The position numbers and the translations under genes are program-made. From assembly GCA_036939975.1 (NCBI GenBank), contig JALLPB010000919.1, positions 1 through 12,196 of the forward strand: a stretch of 12,196 bases of DNA, read 5' to 3'. The notes under the pieces were generated by a model. That model was not told where the DNA came from. It worked only from the letters and a program-made list of their open reading frames with translations, and did no database searches. Shown here one piece after another: positions 1-8,693 of this stretch. This stretch comes from Cyclostephanos tholiformis. Taxonomy: Eukaryota > Bacillariophyta > Thalassiosirophyceae > Thalassiosirales > Thalassiosiraceae. Each line of letters starts with the position of its first letter. The stretch's first letter is position 1.

Positions 1-460
1 GGGGGGGTCAGAGAGGGATGGGACGAATTTTGGTTTTACCCTCGCATCATCATTCGTGCGCGAGCGTGGGGGTGGGGGGGAGGAGGGGGAGGAGTCCATG
101 ACGATATTGCCAATGCCAAAGGGCCTGACAACACACCCGACGGACACCGACCGACGTACCTAATGCCATATCCATCTTGGGGACCACGGACTCGACGGCG
201 GATGTTCCGATGCTGAACGACATGATAATATATCTTATTGGCAGCGTAATATGAAATTTATTAATTCGCCTCACGATGTCGTTCGTCTCTCTTGGTTGGT
301 GGATTATTTCGAGTTTTTCGCGAGAAGAATGAAAACGAATTAGGGGGGCATTTCTCGTTCCCCCCGTTATTCCCCCGGCCACGCCCTCCGAAAAATCTGA
401 GTGAGTCGGCGGACGGATGGAAATCATAAGGTATCTCATATTCTCCAAGGAGGTGAGACG
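1..460. other. 5' flank of the aminopeptidase P gene, no gene seen
   Basis: I see no supported coding region here. The stretch holds a run of seven G at the window edge and a G-rich tract around 66-94 with several runs of three or more G, followed by mixed sequence that becomes AT-rich near 225-345. It presumably contains the promoter and 5' untranslated leader of the aminopeptidase gene that starts at 461. An inverted CCAAT (ATTGG) lies near 238, but nothing shows that it functions. A 132-codon open frame on the minus strand overlaps the gene start and looks like chance coding in GC-rich DNA. Confidence 0.5.
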
Positions 461-3400
461 ATGACGGCTGCGCTTTTCAGTCGAGCGGCAACGACGACGA
501 CTAAGACTACATCGACGACGAAGAATATTACAGTCCCATACGCTCGGTCCTTCGGACTATCCCGCCTGATAGCCGCCCTCTTCGCCGCCACCACCGCCAA
601 TACACCCTCCTCCCCCTCGTCGTCGTCGTCGTTGGCGCGCGCGTTTTCGCCGTCGGCACTCCCACCGCCAATCGTCGTGGCAACGAACGGGTACCGCCAT
701 CCTCGCCCACGGACCACCTGGCCTTCGTCATTTTCGTCCTCCGCCACTGCCTTTATAATCGCCAATACGCGAGGCGGGTCCATCGTGCCGAATTCGTCTT
801 ATTCGTCACCGGGCGGTAGGGGGGTACGCGAGTTGGTCGTCAAGTCGTCGTCGACTACGACGGAAACAACGATGGACGAGGTCAAGGCATCCGCATCAGC
901 GAGGACCGCGGCTGAAAAGCTCGAGGCCATGAGGAAAAAAATGGAAGAATGCGGCGTGGACGGTGAGAGTTGGGTCGTCCATCTCGCGGGGGGAGGGCAC
1001 TTTACCTCGAAACATCGTAGTCAGACTTATCATCGCCCCCTTTTTCGTTTCAATCGCCCCTCCTTTCTATACCCTCCCGTATTCTCCGGTGGGTTCACTT
1101 ACATCCTCATCGGTACCCTCTCACTCGTTGTCGATGGTATTTTTTATTTCGCCCCAATCGAAAACAAACCACGACGACGAACGAACGAACGAACGAACGA
1201 ACGAAATCGACAATGTAAAAACAAGTCTACCTGGTGCCATCCGACGATCCTCACCTTTCGGAATACGTCCCGGCGGCGTACATGAGACGGGGATACCTCA
1301 CCGACTTTCATGGTAGTGCCGGCACCGCCCTCGTCACCGCGTCGTCATCGTCGTCGTCATCATCGTCGGAGGAGGAGGAGGATGATAAGGAGTCGGAAAT
1401 CGGGAATGGACGTGGAGGGAGGGCGTATTTGTGGACCGATTCGCGATACTTCAACGAGGCATCGCTTCGGCTCGATCCGGATCACTGGGTGCTGATGAGA
1501 CAGGGAAATACGGACGTGCCGTCGATTGTCAAGTTCCTTACCGACATGGCCGTCGAGCAGCACAAGACTCGAGGGGTACCCCTCAGGGTGGGGATGGACG
1601 CGTACGTCCACTCGGCGAGCTTCGCCAAGGAATTGACGGACGCGTTCGAGAGCGCCGCCGCGGATCTTACCGTCGATGACGCTGGGGGAGATTCGCCCGC
1701 GATAAATGGTCACGACGTCGGCGTTGACGGCGCACCCGCCCGCCCGCCCGCGCCGGTCATTGCTGTTCTCGACACGCTCGACGGCAGGCCGAACATCGTC
1801 GATTCGATCTGGGAGGGCAGGCCTGCGTTGCCAAAGAATCCGTTTCGCGTTCACGTGAGTGTTATTTGACGAATGATGATGTGTCCCTCCCATTTTTTCG
1901 TCCTCGTACTCATGTTTTGGATGTCTCCCCCCCTCTTCCCCCCCGGCGCGCGCTCCACCTCGCGGATGCAGCCGATGGTATACGCCGGAATGACCGTAAT
2001 CGAGAAAGTCGCCAAGGTCCGATCGAAAATGAACGAGAAGAAGGCCACCCTCGCCGTATTCGGCGCCCTCGACGACGTCGCCTACCTCCTCAACCTCCGC
2101 TGCATGAACGACGTGGAGACGTGTCCGGTGGGGATCGCCTACGCCACCGTCTCGCACGATCAAGTGACTCTGTACTGCGACGATGAAAAAGTCAGACCCC
2201 CGGAGGTCGCGGAGCACTTGAGGTCGTCGGGCGTCGAGGTCCGTCCGTACGACGACGTCGTGAAGGACGTACGATCCCACCTTGGGGCCGACCCGATTAA
2301 GGGCAAGGTATGGATCGACGGCGCCCGCTCGAACTACGCCCTTAGTCGGGTAGTGCCGACCGGTCCGAATCGTATCGATCTCCAGAATCCCGTCACCCCC
2401 ATGAAGGCGTGCAAGAACCCCGCCGAGATGGAGGGAATGCGTCGCGCACACATCGTCGACGGTGCGGCGATGGCCGAGTTCATGGCGTGGATCGAGAATG
2501 CGATTGTCGTGGAGGGACGGTCCGACGTGAGCGAGGTGGAGGTGGACGAGGTCCTTACCGGATTTCGGTCCAAACAGCCCGGATTCGTGGAGGTTTCCTT
2601 CCCAACCATCGCTGGAGTTGGTTCGAATGGCGCGATCGTGCACTATCGCGCGGCGCGGGGGAGCGAGCTTTTGAAGTACGTGGATAGGACGAGGCCGATA
2701 CTCATCGATTCAGGTGCCCAATACGAGTACGGCACGACGGACGTGACGAGGACTTGGTTTTTTGGCGAGCATCCGAGCGATGACTTCAAGGACATGTACA
2801 CTAGAGTATTGAAGGGAAATATCGGTGTTGGTAGGTCAAGATATTCATCATTCGTTATTGTATTTCATAAGTTCGAAGATAACGATCACTTTTCTCTATC
2901 GTCTCTTTTTCTTTTTTTGGCAACAGACACCATGATGTTTCCAGGTGAGTAACTTGAGATATATATATCTGAGAATCTTCGTTGAATATTGGACTGATAG
3001 GATAGCATGTATGTAAAACCCACACGTCACCGTTGCCCACCAGAAAACACCCCTGGTTTCGTTCTCGACGTCTTCGCACGCAAGGCGCTTTGGGAGGTGG
3101 GAAAGGATTACGGACACGGCACTGGTCACGGAGTCGGCGCAGCGCTCAACGTTCACGAGGGACCCCACTCCATCAGCCCACGCTGGTTGAACAAGGAGGT
3201 TTTGAAACTTGGTATGGTGACATCGAACGAACCGGGTTACTACGAGGATGGCAACTTCGGCGTGCGTATCGAGAATCTCCTTGAAATAGTCGACGCAAAC
3301 CTCGCCAATGGAGAGGACGAGAATGAAAGCGTCACGACGGACGATGCACCGCCGACGAAGAAGCAAAAAACGGAAGCAAAGAAGAAATTTCTCAAGTTTT

Positions 3401-3585
3401 CGCATTTGACCCAAATACCAATCCAAAAGAACTTGATCAATCTCGATATCATGACAGAGGCTGAGTTGGACTGGTTGGATGCGTACCACGAGGAAGTGCT
3501 ACAGAAGGTGGCGCCATTATTGGAGGAAGGTAGTCCCGCGATGGAATGGCTTGCGAAGTCCTGCGAAAAAATATGTCGTCATTGA
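461..3585 (+). CDS. Xaa-Pro aminopeptidase (aminopeptidase P, M24B), five exons, probable organelle leader
   Basis: The model joins 461-962, 1226-1854, 1972-2830, 2927-2944 and 3044-3585 (849 aa); all introns are GT-AG and phases agree. The enzyme removes an N-terminal residue that precedes proline. Residues 1-123 contain no Asp or Glu and are rich in Ser, Thr, Ala and Arg, which suggests a mitochondrial or plastid leader. Exon 2 opens the N-terminal creatinase-like domain (VYLVPSDDPHLSEY, then WTDSRYF). The catalytic pita-bread domain has all five expected metal ligands: Asp623 (IDSGAQY), Asp634 (TTDVTRT), His698 (HGTGHGVG), Glu732 (NEPGYYED) and Glu746 (RIEN). Their spacing closely matches my recollection of human XPNPEP1. 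Low-complexity insertions include a Ser/Glu run in exon 2 and a Lys-rich PPTKKQK segment after Glu746. The protein is longer than the roughly 620-650 aa cytosolic forms because of the leader and these insertions. ATG 461 is the first in-frame ATG; ATG 872 is an alternative. Confidence 0.93.
963..1225 (+). other. Intron 1 of aminopeptidase P (263 bp, phase 1)
   Basis: The donor is GTGAGA and the acceptor follows AACAAG. Splicing joins codon 168 as G|TC (Val) and restores the expected family sequence GVDVYLVPSDDPHLSEY. The 3' part carries an ACGA tetranucleotide microsatellite immediately upstream of the acceptor. Confidence 0.88.
1177..1204 (+). repeat. (ACGA)7 microsatellite inside aminopeptidase intron 1
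   Basis: Seven perfect copies of ACGA sit 20 bp upstream of the intron 1 acceptor, in the place where a pyrimidine tract would usually be found. Length variation here could affect acceptor use; that is inference. Confidence 0.9.
1341..1383 (+). repeat. Coding triplet repeat (TCG/TCA)n then (GAG)n
   Basis: This imperfect triplet tract in exon 2 of the aminopeptidase is read as a Ser run followed by Glu and Asp. It sits in a surface loop between the GSAGTALVT and WTDSRYF motifs, where other family members have no comparable insertion as far as I recall. Confidence 0.85.
1855..1971 (+). other. Intron 2 of aminopeptidase P (117 bp, phase 0)
   Basis: The donor is GTGAGT and the acceptor is GATGCAG. 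Splicing joins His377 to PMVYAGMTVIEKVAKVR, matching the family pattern in which HP-hydrophobic-x-AG starts the second domain. Retention would stop translation at the TGA ending at 1869. Confidence 0.9.
2831..2926 (+). other. Intron 3 of aminopeptidase P (96 bp, phase 1, stop-free)
   Basis: The donor is GTAGGT and the acceptor is CAACAG after a T-rich tract. The length is a multiple of three and there is no in-frame stop, so retention would insert 32 residues without a frameshift. Family alignment (LKGNIGV followed by a short hydrophobic FP segment) supports removal. Confidence 0.85.
2927..2944 (+). other. 18-nt microexon (exon 4) of aminopeptidase P
   Basis: These 18 bases lie between CAACAG and GTGAGT. 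They complete codon 664 (Asp), encode T-M-M-F-P and give the first base of codon 670 (Glu). The segment replaces the family's conserved VFP-x-G-T turn between the LKG helix and the LD-x-FAR helix, so it is required for a full-length match. Both flanks have phase 1, so skipping would remove six residues in frame. Confidence 0.85.
2945..3043 (+). other. Intron 4 of aminopeptidase P (99 bp, phase 1)
   Basis: The donor is GTGAGT and the acceptor is CACCAG. Retention would stop at the TAA at 2950-2952. Removal joins FPE to NTPGFVLDVFARKALW, the expected start of the helix before the HGTGHGVG motif. Confidence 0.88.
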
Positions 3586-4016
3586 GGTGCATAGGGAACT
3601 TCGATAATCTCGTATTTAGGATGGCAGCAATGAGAACAATTGATCCCATTAGTCAAGTGAATTACTACTTTTGCTTTCTTATTCAATATAAAGATTAATG
3701 TAAAAAGAAACAAATGATGAAATGGCTGTAATCTAAATCATGGCTTCCGCTCCCCTACTCTATATTGTCTCCGTCGTCATCTTAGTGGCCCTTTGTCACT
3801 GTTGTAAATACAATGGAGCCTTTGATGTGCTTTGTCATTTTGGGATCTGTCACCTTTTTTTTTGCCAATAGAAATCCCGCAGAGGCAGAGCAATCCTCAA
3901 CAAAAAAAGCACTTAAAGAATCGTGTAAAAATAATTACCACTGATAATCGTGCTCACAACCACACATGGTTGTTCATTACTGAAAGACACCACCTCGAAT
4001 TAAATAGTTTAAAAAA
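3586..4016. other. Spacer between aminopeptidase P and SUMO protease
   Basis: This AT-richer stretch of 431 bp lies between two genes in the same orientation. It must hold the 3' end of the aminopeptidase transcript and the promoter and leader of the SUMO protease. I see no RNA gene, repeat or clear TATA box. Open frames that run into it from the downstream gene have no recognisable protein features. Confidence 0.5.
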
Positions 4017-5949
4017 ATGCGATGGATCCATGCTTCCGAACGAAATCGTAGGCGCAGTGCTTTGCTATCGCGCCGGTCCTTTCCGGGCGGTGGCGCCAAG
4101 AAACGGACGCAAGTCCCACTGGTGGCGGGTGCGGAGGACGCCTCGCCGTCGAAGGTAAACGTCGAATCGGAGGATGGGAACGGCATTGCGTCGCCGGTAC
4201 CGCGCACTGTCGCTCCGCCATCATTCCGTCATAATGATCGAAAGTTATTCCTCGATTCGAGGACCGTTCGCACCATACGCGCGGAGGTCGACGACCTCCC
4301 CCTCCCCGCCACCCTTTCGAGCGTGTGCCTCGCTCTGAGGATCAGCGACTCGGTCCTCGAGGCGCACGCCGACGCCGATCCATCGCGTTTGACCGACGAC
4401 GGAAGGATGAAATCTCTCGAAATCGTGGGTACCTATCTGAGCGAAATGTCGCTTTCGTTGTCGCCGGAAAAGAGGAGAGATCGACGGAAGGAGGACTTCA
4501 GGGCCGCGTGTTTGTTGTTGGCATCGGGGGGGAACGGCACCATGATGAAATCGTGGGAGGAGGTCGAGAGGGGGCTGACCAACGCCTTCCTCTTTGCGAA
4601 GTTTAACGACGCGAGAGAAGAATTGACCCCCGTCGAGAATTCACTGCGGTCATCGTCGTCGTCCGCGATCGCCTCGTCCCGCATCATTCGGAGGTCGCGG
4701 GATCATCGGTCTCCCCCCCAGAAACCCACCCCAAAGAGGGCCCATTGTTCATCGCCCAAGAAGGACCATCTTCTGATTACCACTCCTTCATCAGTCGTCG
4801 TCTCTACCCCCTCGGCGCGGGGAAGCTTTCTGTCGATAGAATTGTTTCGGGAACAGATAAAGAAGAAGATGGGCAGGGAAAAATTCCTACGGGTCTTTCG
4901 ACAGGGCGAGATACTACAGTCGAGGCCCAGCTTGCCATCCCACGACGAGACCGCGTCGCGATTGGATGAGCTGATCAAAAGAGGGGAGATGGAGCTTCCA
5001 TCGAAGAAGCGGGCGGACGAAATCATCGTTGAGAAGGAGAGGGAGGATAGAGAGCGCGAGGCGATGGAATCGGCGATGAAGCTCATGAGGCCCCTGACGG
5101 CTGAGGAACGGAGTGTGGTCATTGAGGCCACCGAGGGCGTAGGCCCGCCCGCGGAGATACTTGCCAGCCAGGACGCCGACTCCGTCCAACGCGGGAGCAT
5201 GCAGACCCTGCGCCCCGGACAGTGGCTTAACGACGAGGTCATTAATTACTTCTTGAAGAATTGCCTCGCGAGGCGCGACGAGATGCTCTGCGCGAAGGAG
5301 CCGGGGAGGAGACGATCGCACTTCTTCAACTCTTTCTTTGTGCAGACGATGTTCGATGAGAAAAACAATGACCCGAAGCTGAGAGGGAAGTACAATTATA
5401 AGAACGTTAGGCGCTGGGCGAAGAAGGTCCCCGGGAAGGACATCTTTAACCTGAAATATATATTGTGTCCAATCAATCTGGATAATATGCATTGGACGTC
5501 GGCGGTGATTTTCATGGAAGAGAAGAAAATTCAATACTACGATTCAATGGGTGGCACTGACAGGACTAAGTTGGAGGGGCTGCTGGAGTACGTGAAGGAT
5601 GAGTACAGGGCGAAGAATGGGAAGGAAATGGATGTTACAGACTGGAAGCTAGTGTCTTGCACGAGGGATACACCTCGACAGAGGAATGGTGGGTAGTATT
5701 TTTCTGTGTGATGACAACATGTAGCTCATTACTTTGTTATATCACCTTTCTTCAGCTAACAACTCCCCTCTGATGATGGGCCTCGGCCTGAATTTCCCTT
5801 TTTTTCTAGGCTTTGACTGCGGTGTTTTCACTTGTATGTTTTGTGACTTTATTTCGAAGGACTGCGCGCTCGTTTTCAACCAAGATCACATCGACCAATG
5901 CCGGGACAGAATCGCCTTGTCAATCATGAAAAACTGCGCAATAGAATAA
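4017..5949 (+). CDS. Ulp1/SENP-family SUMO-specific cysteine protease (C48), two exons
   Basis: The model joins 4017-5688 and 5810-5949 (603 aa). The enzyme cleaves SUMO precursors and SUMO-protein isopeptide bonds, acting in the nucleus or at its rim. The C-terminal 220 residues are a complete C48 domain: WLNDEVIN from Trp403, FFNSFF, then His492 (NMHW), Asp509 (YYDSMGG), oxyanion Gln555 (TPRQRNG) and nucleophile Cys561 (FDCGVF). The His-Asp gap of 17 and Gln-Cys gap of 6 equal those I recall for yeast Ulp1. The N-terminal 380 residues are unconserved, basic and Ser-rich, with possible nuclear-localisation clusters (RRRSALLSRR and KKR near residues 10-31; SPPQKPTPKR near 235). A charged, probably coiled-coil stretch spans about residues 320-360. 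ATG 4017 is the first in frame and follows an A-run; an out-of-frame ATG at 4022 opens only nine codons. Confidence 0.94.
5689..5809 (+). other. Intron of the SUMO protease (121 bp, phase 1)
   Basis: The donor is GTGGGT and the acceptor is TTCTAG after a long T-rich tract. Splicing completes Gly558 and joins QRNG to FDCGVF, reconstructing the invariant Q-x-NG-x-DCG block. If retained, translation ends two codons later at the TAG 5694-5696, before the catalytic Cys. Confidence 0.92.
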
Positions 5950-6213
5950 TATTCATCAAATTCATAAGGTTTAATTATTCATTCACTAATGCTACTATAA
6001 TGCTTTAGATAGGTAGTGCGTATGGGCTATATCATCTTCTCCGAAGCGCTAGAGGAGAATGAATGCCATTTAAAGACAATAAGAAACGCTGTTTAACTAT
6101 CATAGCATGCTGATTGAAGGCGAAATCAACTCCTTTGAAAAAAAGCTAAAAGAACATCGCTTCGATGCGTATTGATAATACAAGACATCATTCCAAGCAA
6201 TATCACTTCTTCG

Positions 6214-8155
6214 TCAAATCATCATCATTTCAGCATCCCTCGAAGGCGTCAATGGAGGGCTCACGGTCATGGACTTATAAGACCCATCATTAGCACTCAC
6301 CCCCCCTCCGGCATTCAACAGCTTATTCCACTCCCCGTCCAATTGCTGGGTGTGTTCGACCTCCACGCGTGCGAGATTCGCGTATAGGTTACGCAGCTCC
6401 AAATCCACCATTCGCTTGAACCTATCCATCTCCCGGAAAACGCGCTGGGTCACTACGTCCAACTCCACACGGGCGGCATTCGCGCTCTTCCTCGCCATCT
6501 CGACGAGCCTCTCGGCATCGCCGATCTTATCCGCGTGGCCGTTGCCGGGTAGAAGCTCCGCGGCCACACGAGTCTTCTCGAGCGTCGATTCGCGATTCCT
6601 AACCTGCTGGAGGTACGTGTTGTATGTTAACTGACAATTCTTACGTCGTTTGATGGCGAGCCTCGCCGCCTTGATCATCCACTCGATCTCTCTCATCGGC
6701 ACGCCGACCTTCGTTTGATTCTCGTCGTGCTTGACCTTGTTCACGGCCGATAGGGACGCTAGCACGCTCGATATCGCCTTGATGGACGGCAAGCCCGATC
6801 GCTTGTTGGTGGGGATGACGGCGGAGTCCAAAGACGAGCCCGAGGAATTGACGGACGTTTCAGGATCGTACAGCTGATGCAGTCCGAAGAGGGATTGGCC
6901 CAACTCGTGCATATTCGTCGATACCTCCCCCGAGAGCCCGGCGAGGTACAGTGTACAGCGCGACATGGTCTTGACGTGCGTGTCTAGCGCGTCGACGTAA
7001 TTCTCGACCTCCTCCATCTTCTTCCCGTCCGTCGTCTCCTCGAGCTCCATATTCCCCCTGGCGACCTTCGCCTTCACGGACGTTTTGACCCACAAGTGCT
7101 TGACCTTCTCGATCGCCTTCTCCGTCCGTGTCGCGGACAGCGCCTCGCCGTCGTCATCGTACGCGCGATGATCGGCGTTGCCTGGATTGGCCGCCCTCGC
7201 CGCCTCGAAGGCATCCGCGTCGGGGGAGAAGAACGCCGCCAGGCTCGGCGCGCCCTCCAATTCCGGATGTACCTGCACCCTGCGCAGGAAGCGCTCGAGG
7301 TACACCCTGCGTTCCTCGATCAATTCCTCGCTCAAACGTTTCGACAACTGCACCGCCTGCGTGTGGGGTATGATGGGCACTATCGATCCGGACCTCTCGG
7401 CGTGCAGGCGCTGGAATAACCACTGGAAGTCGGAGTACCGACGTCGCACGGATGCGATGGGATCGTCGTCGTACTGTCCCCGTCGTACGTCGATGCGGTA
7501 GTAGGTGTGGGCGTTACGTCCCTCCCCTATCTGCTGCGGATCGGTGACCTGTATTTTCGTTTCGGTGCGTTCGTGCGTGCGTGCATGCCGTGTTGGTGGG
7601 TGGGGTGTGAACGTCGTTCGTTTCGTCGTGTGCGAGGAGGGGAGGGGGGGAGGGGGAGGAGGGGGAGGTAGGCGACGGTGTTACATTTTAGTCGTCGGTC
7701 GGGTGGGGGATGAGAGAGAGATTTCGCCCTTATTTCCCCCCGTTTCGATGCATTCAAATATTATATATATAATATATCCCATTCCCCAAAATCATCGGGG
7801 TAGTAGTAATAGATGCCCCTCGTATTGTCTTTTTTTTTGGTTTTCGATGCGCGCACACTAAATCCCCAGCACCGCCCCCGGCGCCGTCCACGGAAAAACT
7901 CACCGATATGACGAGGGTCCCCCCCCCTCCCCCTCCCCCGCCGTCGATCTCCCCCCCCTCCCGCGCCTTGTCGTCGGCGTCGTCGTCGTCGTCGTCGTCA
8001 TACCCGTCCTGACTCCATCGTTCGACGCCCCCCCCCCCACCACCACCACCGACGACGACGTCGTTGATGACGCCGCCGACGGGCGCCGGGGGCGGTGAAG
8101 ATGCCGGGGGCGGGGGGATGGAATCGAATAGTTCCTTGTCGGGGTCGATGGACAT
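6214..8155 (-). CDS. PX-BAR sorting nexin of the SNX1/Vps5 type, two exons
   Basis: On the minus strand the exons are 8155-7904 and 7548-6214 (528 aa). Such proteins bind phosphatidylinositol 3-phosphate on endosomes through the PX domain and bend membrane through a BAR dimer, usually as part of retromer-linked sorting. Residues 1-79 are low complexity: a Pro-rich stretch, Gly runs and an Asp run. The PX domain covers about 80-193: TLVIS joined by splicing to VTDPQQIGEGRNAHTYYRI, then RRRYSDF (Arg119 to Phe125), a shortened proline turn PIIP at 142-145, and the helix ERRVYLERFLRRVQVHPEL. The rest, about 225-510, is a long charged helical region with Arg/Lys clusters, consistent with a Vps5-type BAR domain. 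ATG 8155 gives a complete PX domain. SNX1/2 and Vps5 are the closest types by feel; other PX-BAR subfamilies are possible. Confidence 0.9.
7549..7903 (-). other. Intron of the sorting nexin gene (355 bp, phase 0)
   Basis: Read on the minus strand, the donor is GTGAGT at 7903 and the acceptor is ATACAG ending at 7549. Joining gives TLVIS-VTDPQQIGEG, the expected first strands of a PX domain. It is the longest intron in the window. Inside it lie an AT-only palindromic segment near 7762-7778 and a pyrimidine-rich block (plus-strand G runs, 7634-7673). Confidence 0.88.
7919..8055 (-). repeat. Coding low-complexity tracts: poly-Gly and poly-Asp in sorting nexin exon 1
   Basis: Plus-strand C runs (7919-7962 and 8029-8050) are read on the minus strand as Gly runs, and a (GTC)n tract around 7977-8000 is read as a run of Asp. 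The tracts make residues about 36-79 disordered and precede the PX domain. Confidence 0.85.
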
Positions 8156-8221
8156 TATGAACTCCAGGGGTCGGGTAATATCAAATAATACAATGATGTA
8201 TGAAGCAGATCCCCTCGCTCG

Positions 8222-8252
<31 letters not shown>

Positions 8253-8653
8253 CAGTGGTGGTTAAAGCCTTGAGCGCTCGCTCCTGCATCCGGGTATTAT
8301 TCGGGTTTCGGGTTGGACTGCGTCGCGAGTCTTGACGTGTGTGTGCTGTGTTATCTTTCGATATTATGTAGTATGGTACTTATTATTATTATTTTGTGGC
8401 CTCTCTGTCGTCCATGTTGTGTGTTCGAGAAAAGATAGGTATGTTTTGTCTAACTCGGGCTGATCTACACACAATACATACGTAAATCGGGAGAAACGGC
8501 GGGAAGTATTTTTACAATTAAAAATACGGAAAATAATACCATGATGGGCGAACGAACGGAACGATGAAATCTGGAACGTACCATACTTCTTCTCCCTCCC
8601 ACGAGCCCGAACCGACCAACTCATCCGCCGCCTGGCATCCTTATTGACCCAAA
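8156..8653. other. Shared upstream region between sorting nexin (-) and the 656-aa gene (+)
   Basis: This 498-bp spacer separates two divergently transcribed genes and so probably carries both promoters. It contains a CT/ATCT microsatellite near the sorting nexin side, a short TTA repeat near 8380-8395, and AT-rich sequence around 8340-8560. I see no supported coding region. A 110-codon minus-strand frame at 8364-8696 starts in the shadow of the Ser-repeat of the next gene and is not convincing. Confidence 0.5.
8215..8252. repeat. CT dinucleotide tract followed by (CTAT)3 microsatellite
   Basis: A pure CT tract (about 8222-8240) runs into three CTAT units. On the minus strand this is a GA tract 60 to 95 bp upstream of the sorting nexin ATG, so it may lie in its 5' leader or promoter. 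Confidence 0.9.
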
Positions 8654-8662
8654 ATGCGATCA

Positions 8663-8693
<31 letters not shown>

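Noticed and set aside
436..783. Minus-strand open frames (and 50-448) near the aminopeptidase start
   Set aside because: They overlap the leader-coding exon or the upstream flank, are low-complexity, and show no domain. The plus-strand model explains the region.
1177..1204. Tandem ACGA units as a CRISPR-like or other array
   Set aside because: It is a simple intronic tetranucleotide microsatellite without spacers.
1360..2643. A 427-codon minus-strand open frame opposite the aminopeptidase
   Set aside because: It lies antisense to exons 2 and 3, which match the M24 family residue by residue, crosses an intron, and has an Arg/His/Asp/Gly-rich composition typical of antisense reading of GC-rich codons.
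4703..5534. Two long minus-strand frames (179 and 206 codons) opposite the SUMO protease
   Set aside because: They are antisense to a well-supported C48 protease and show no recognisable motif.
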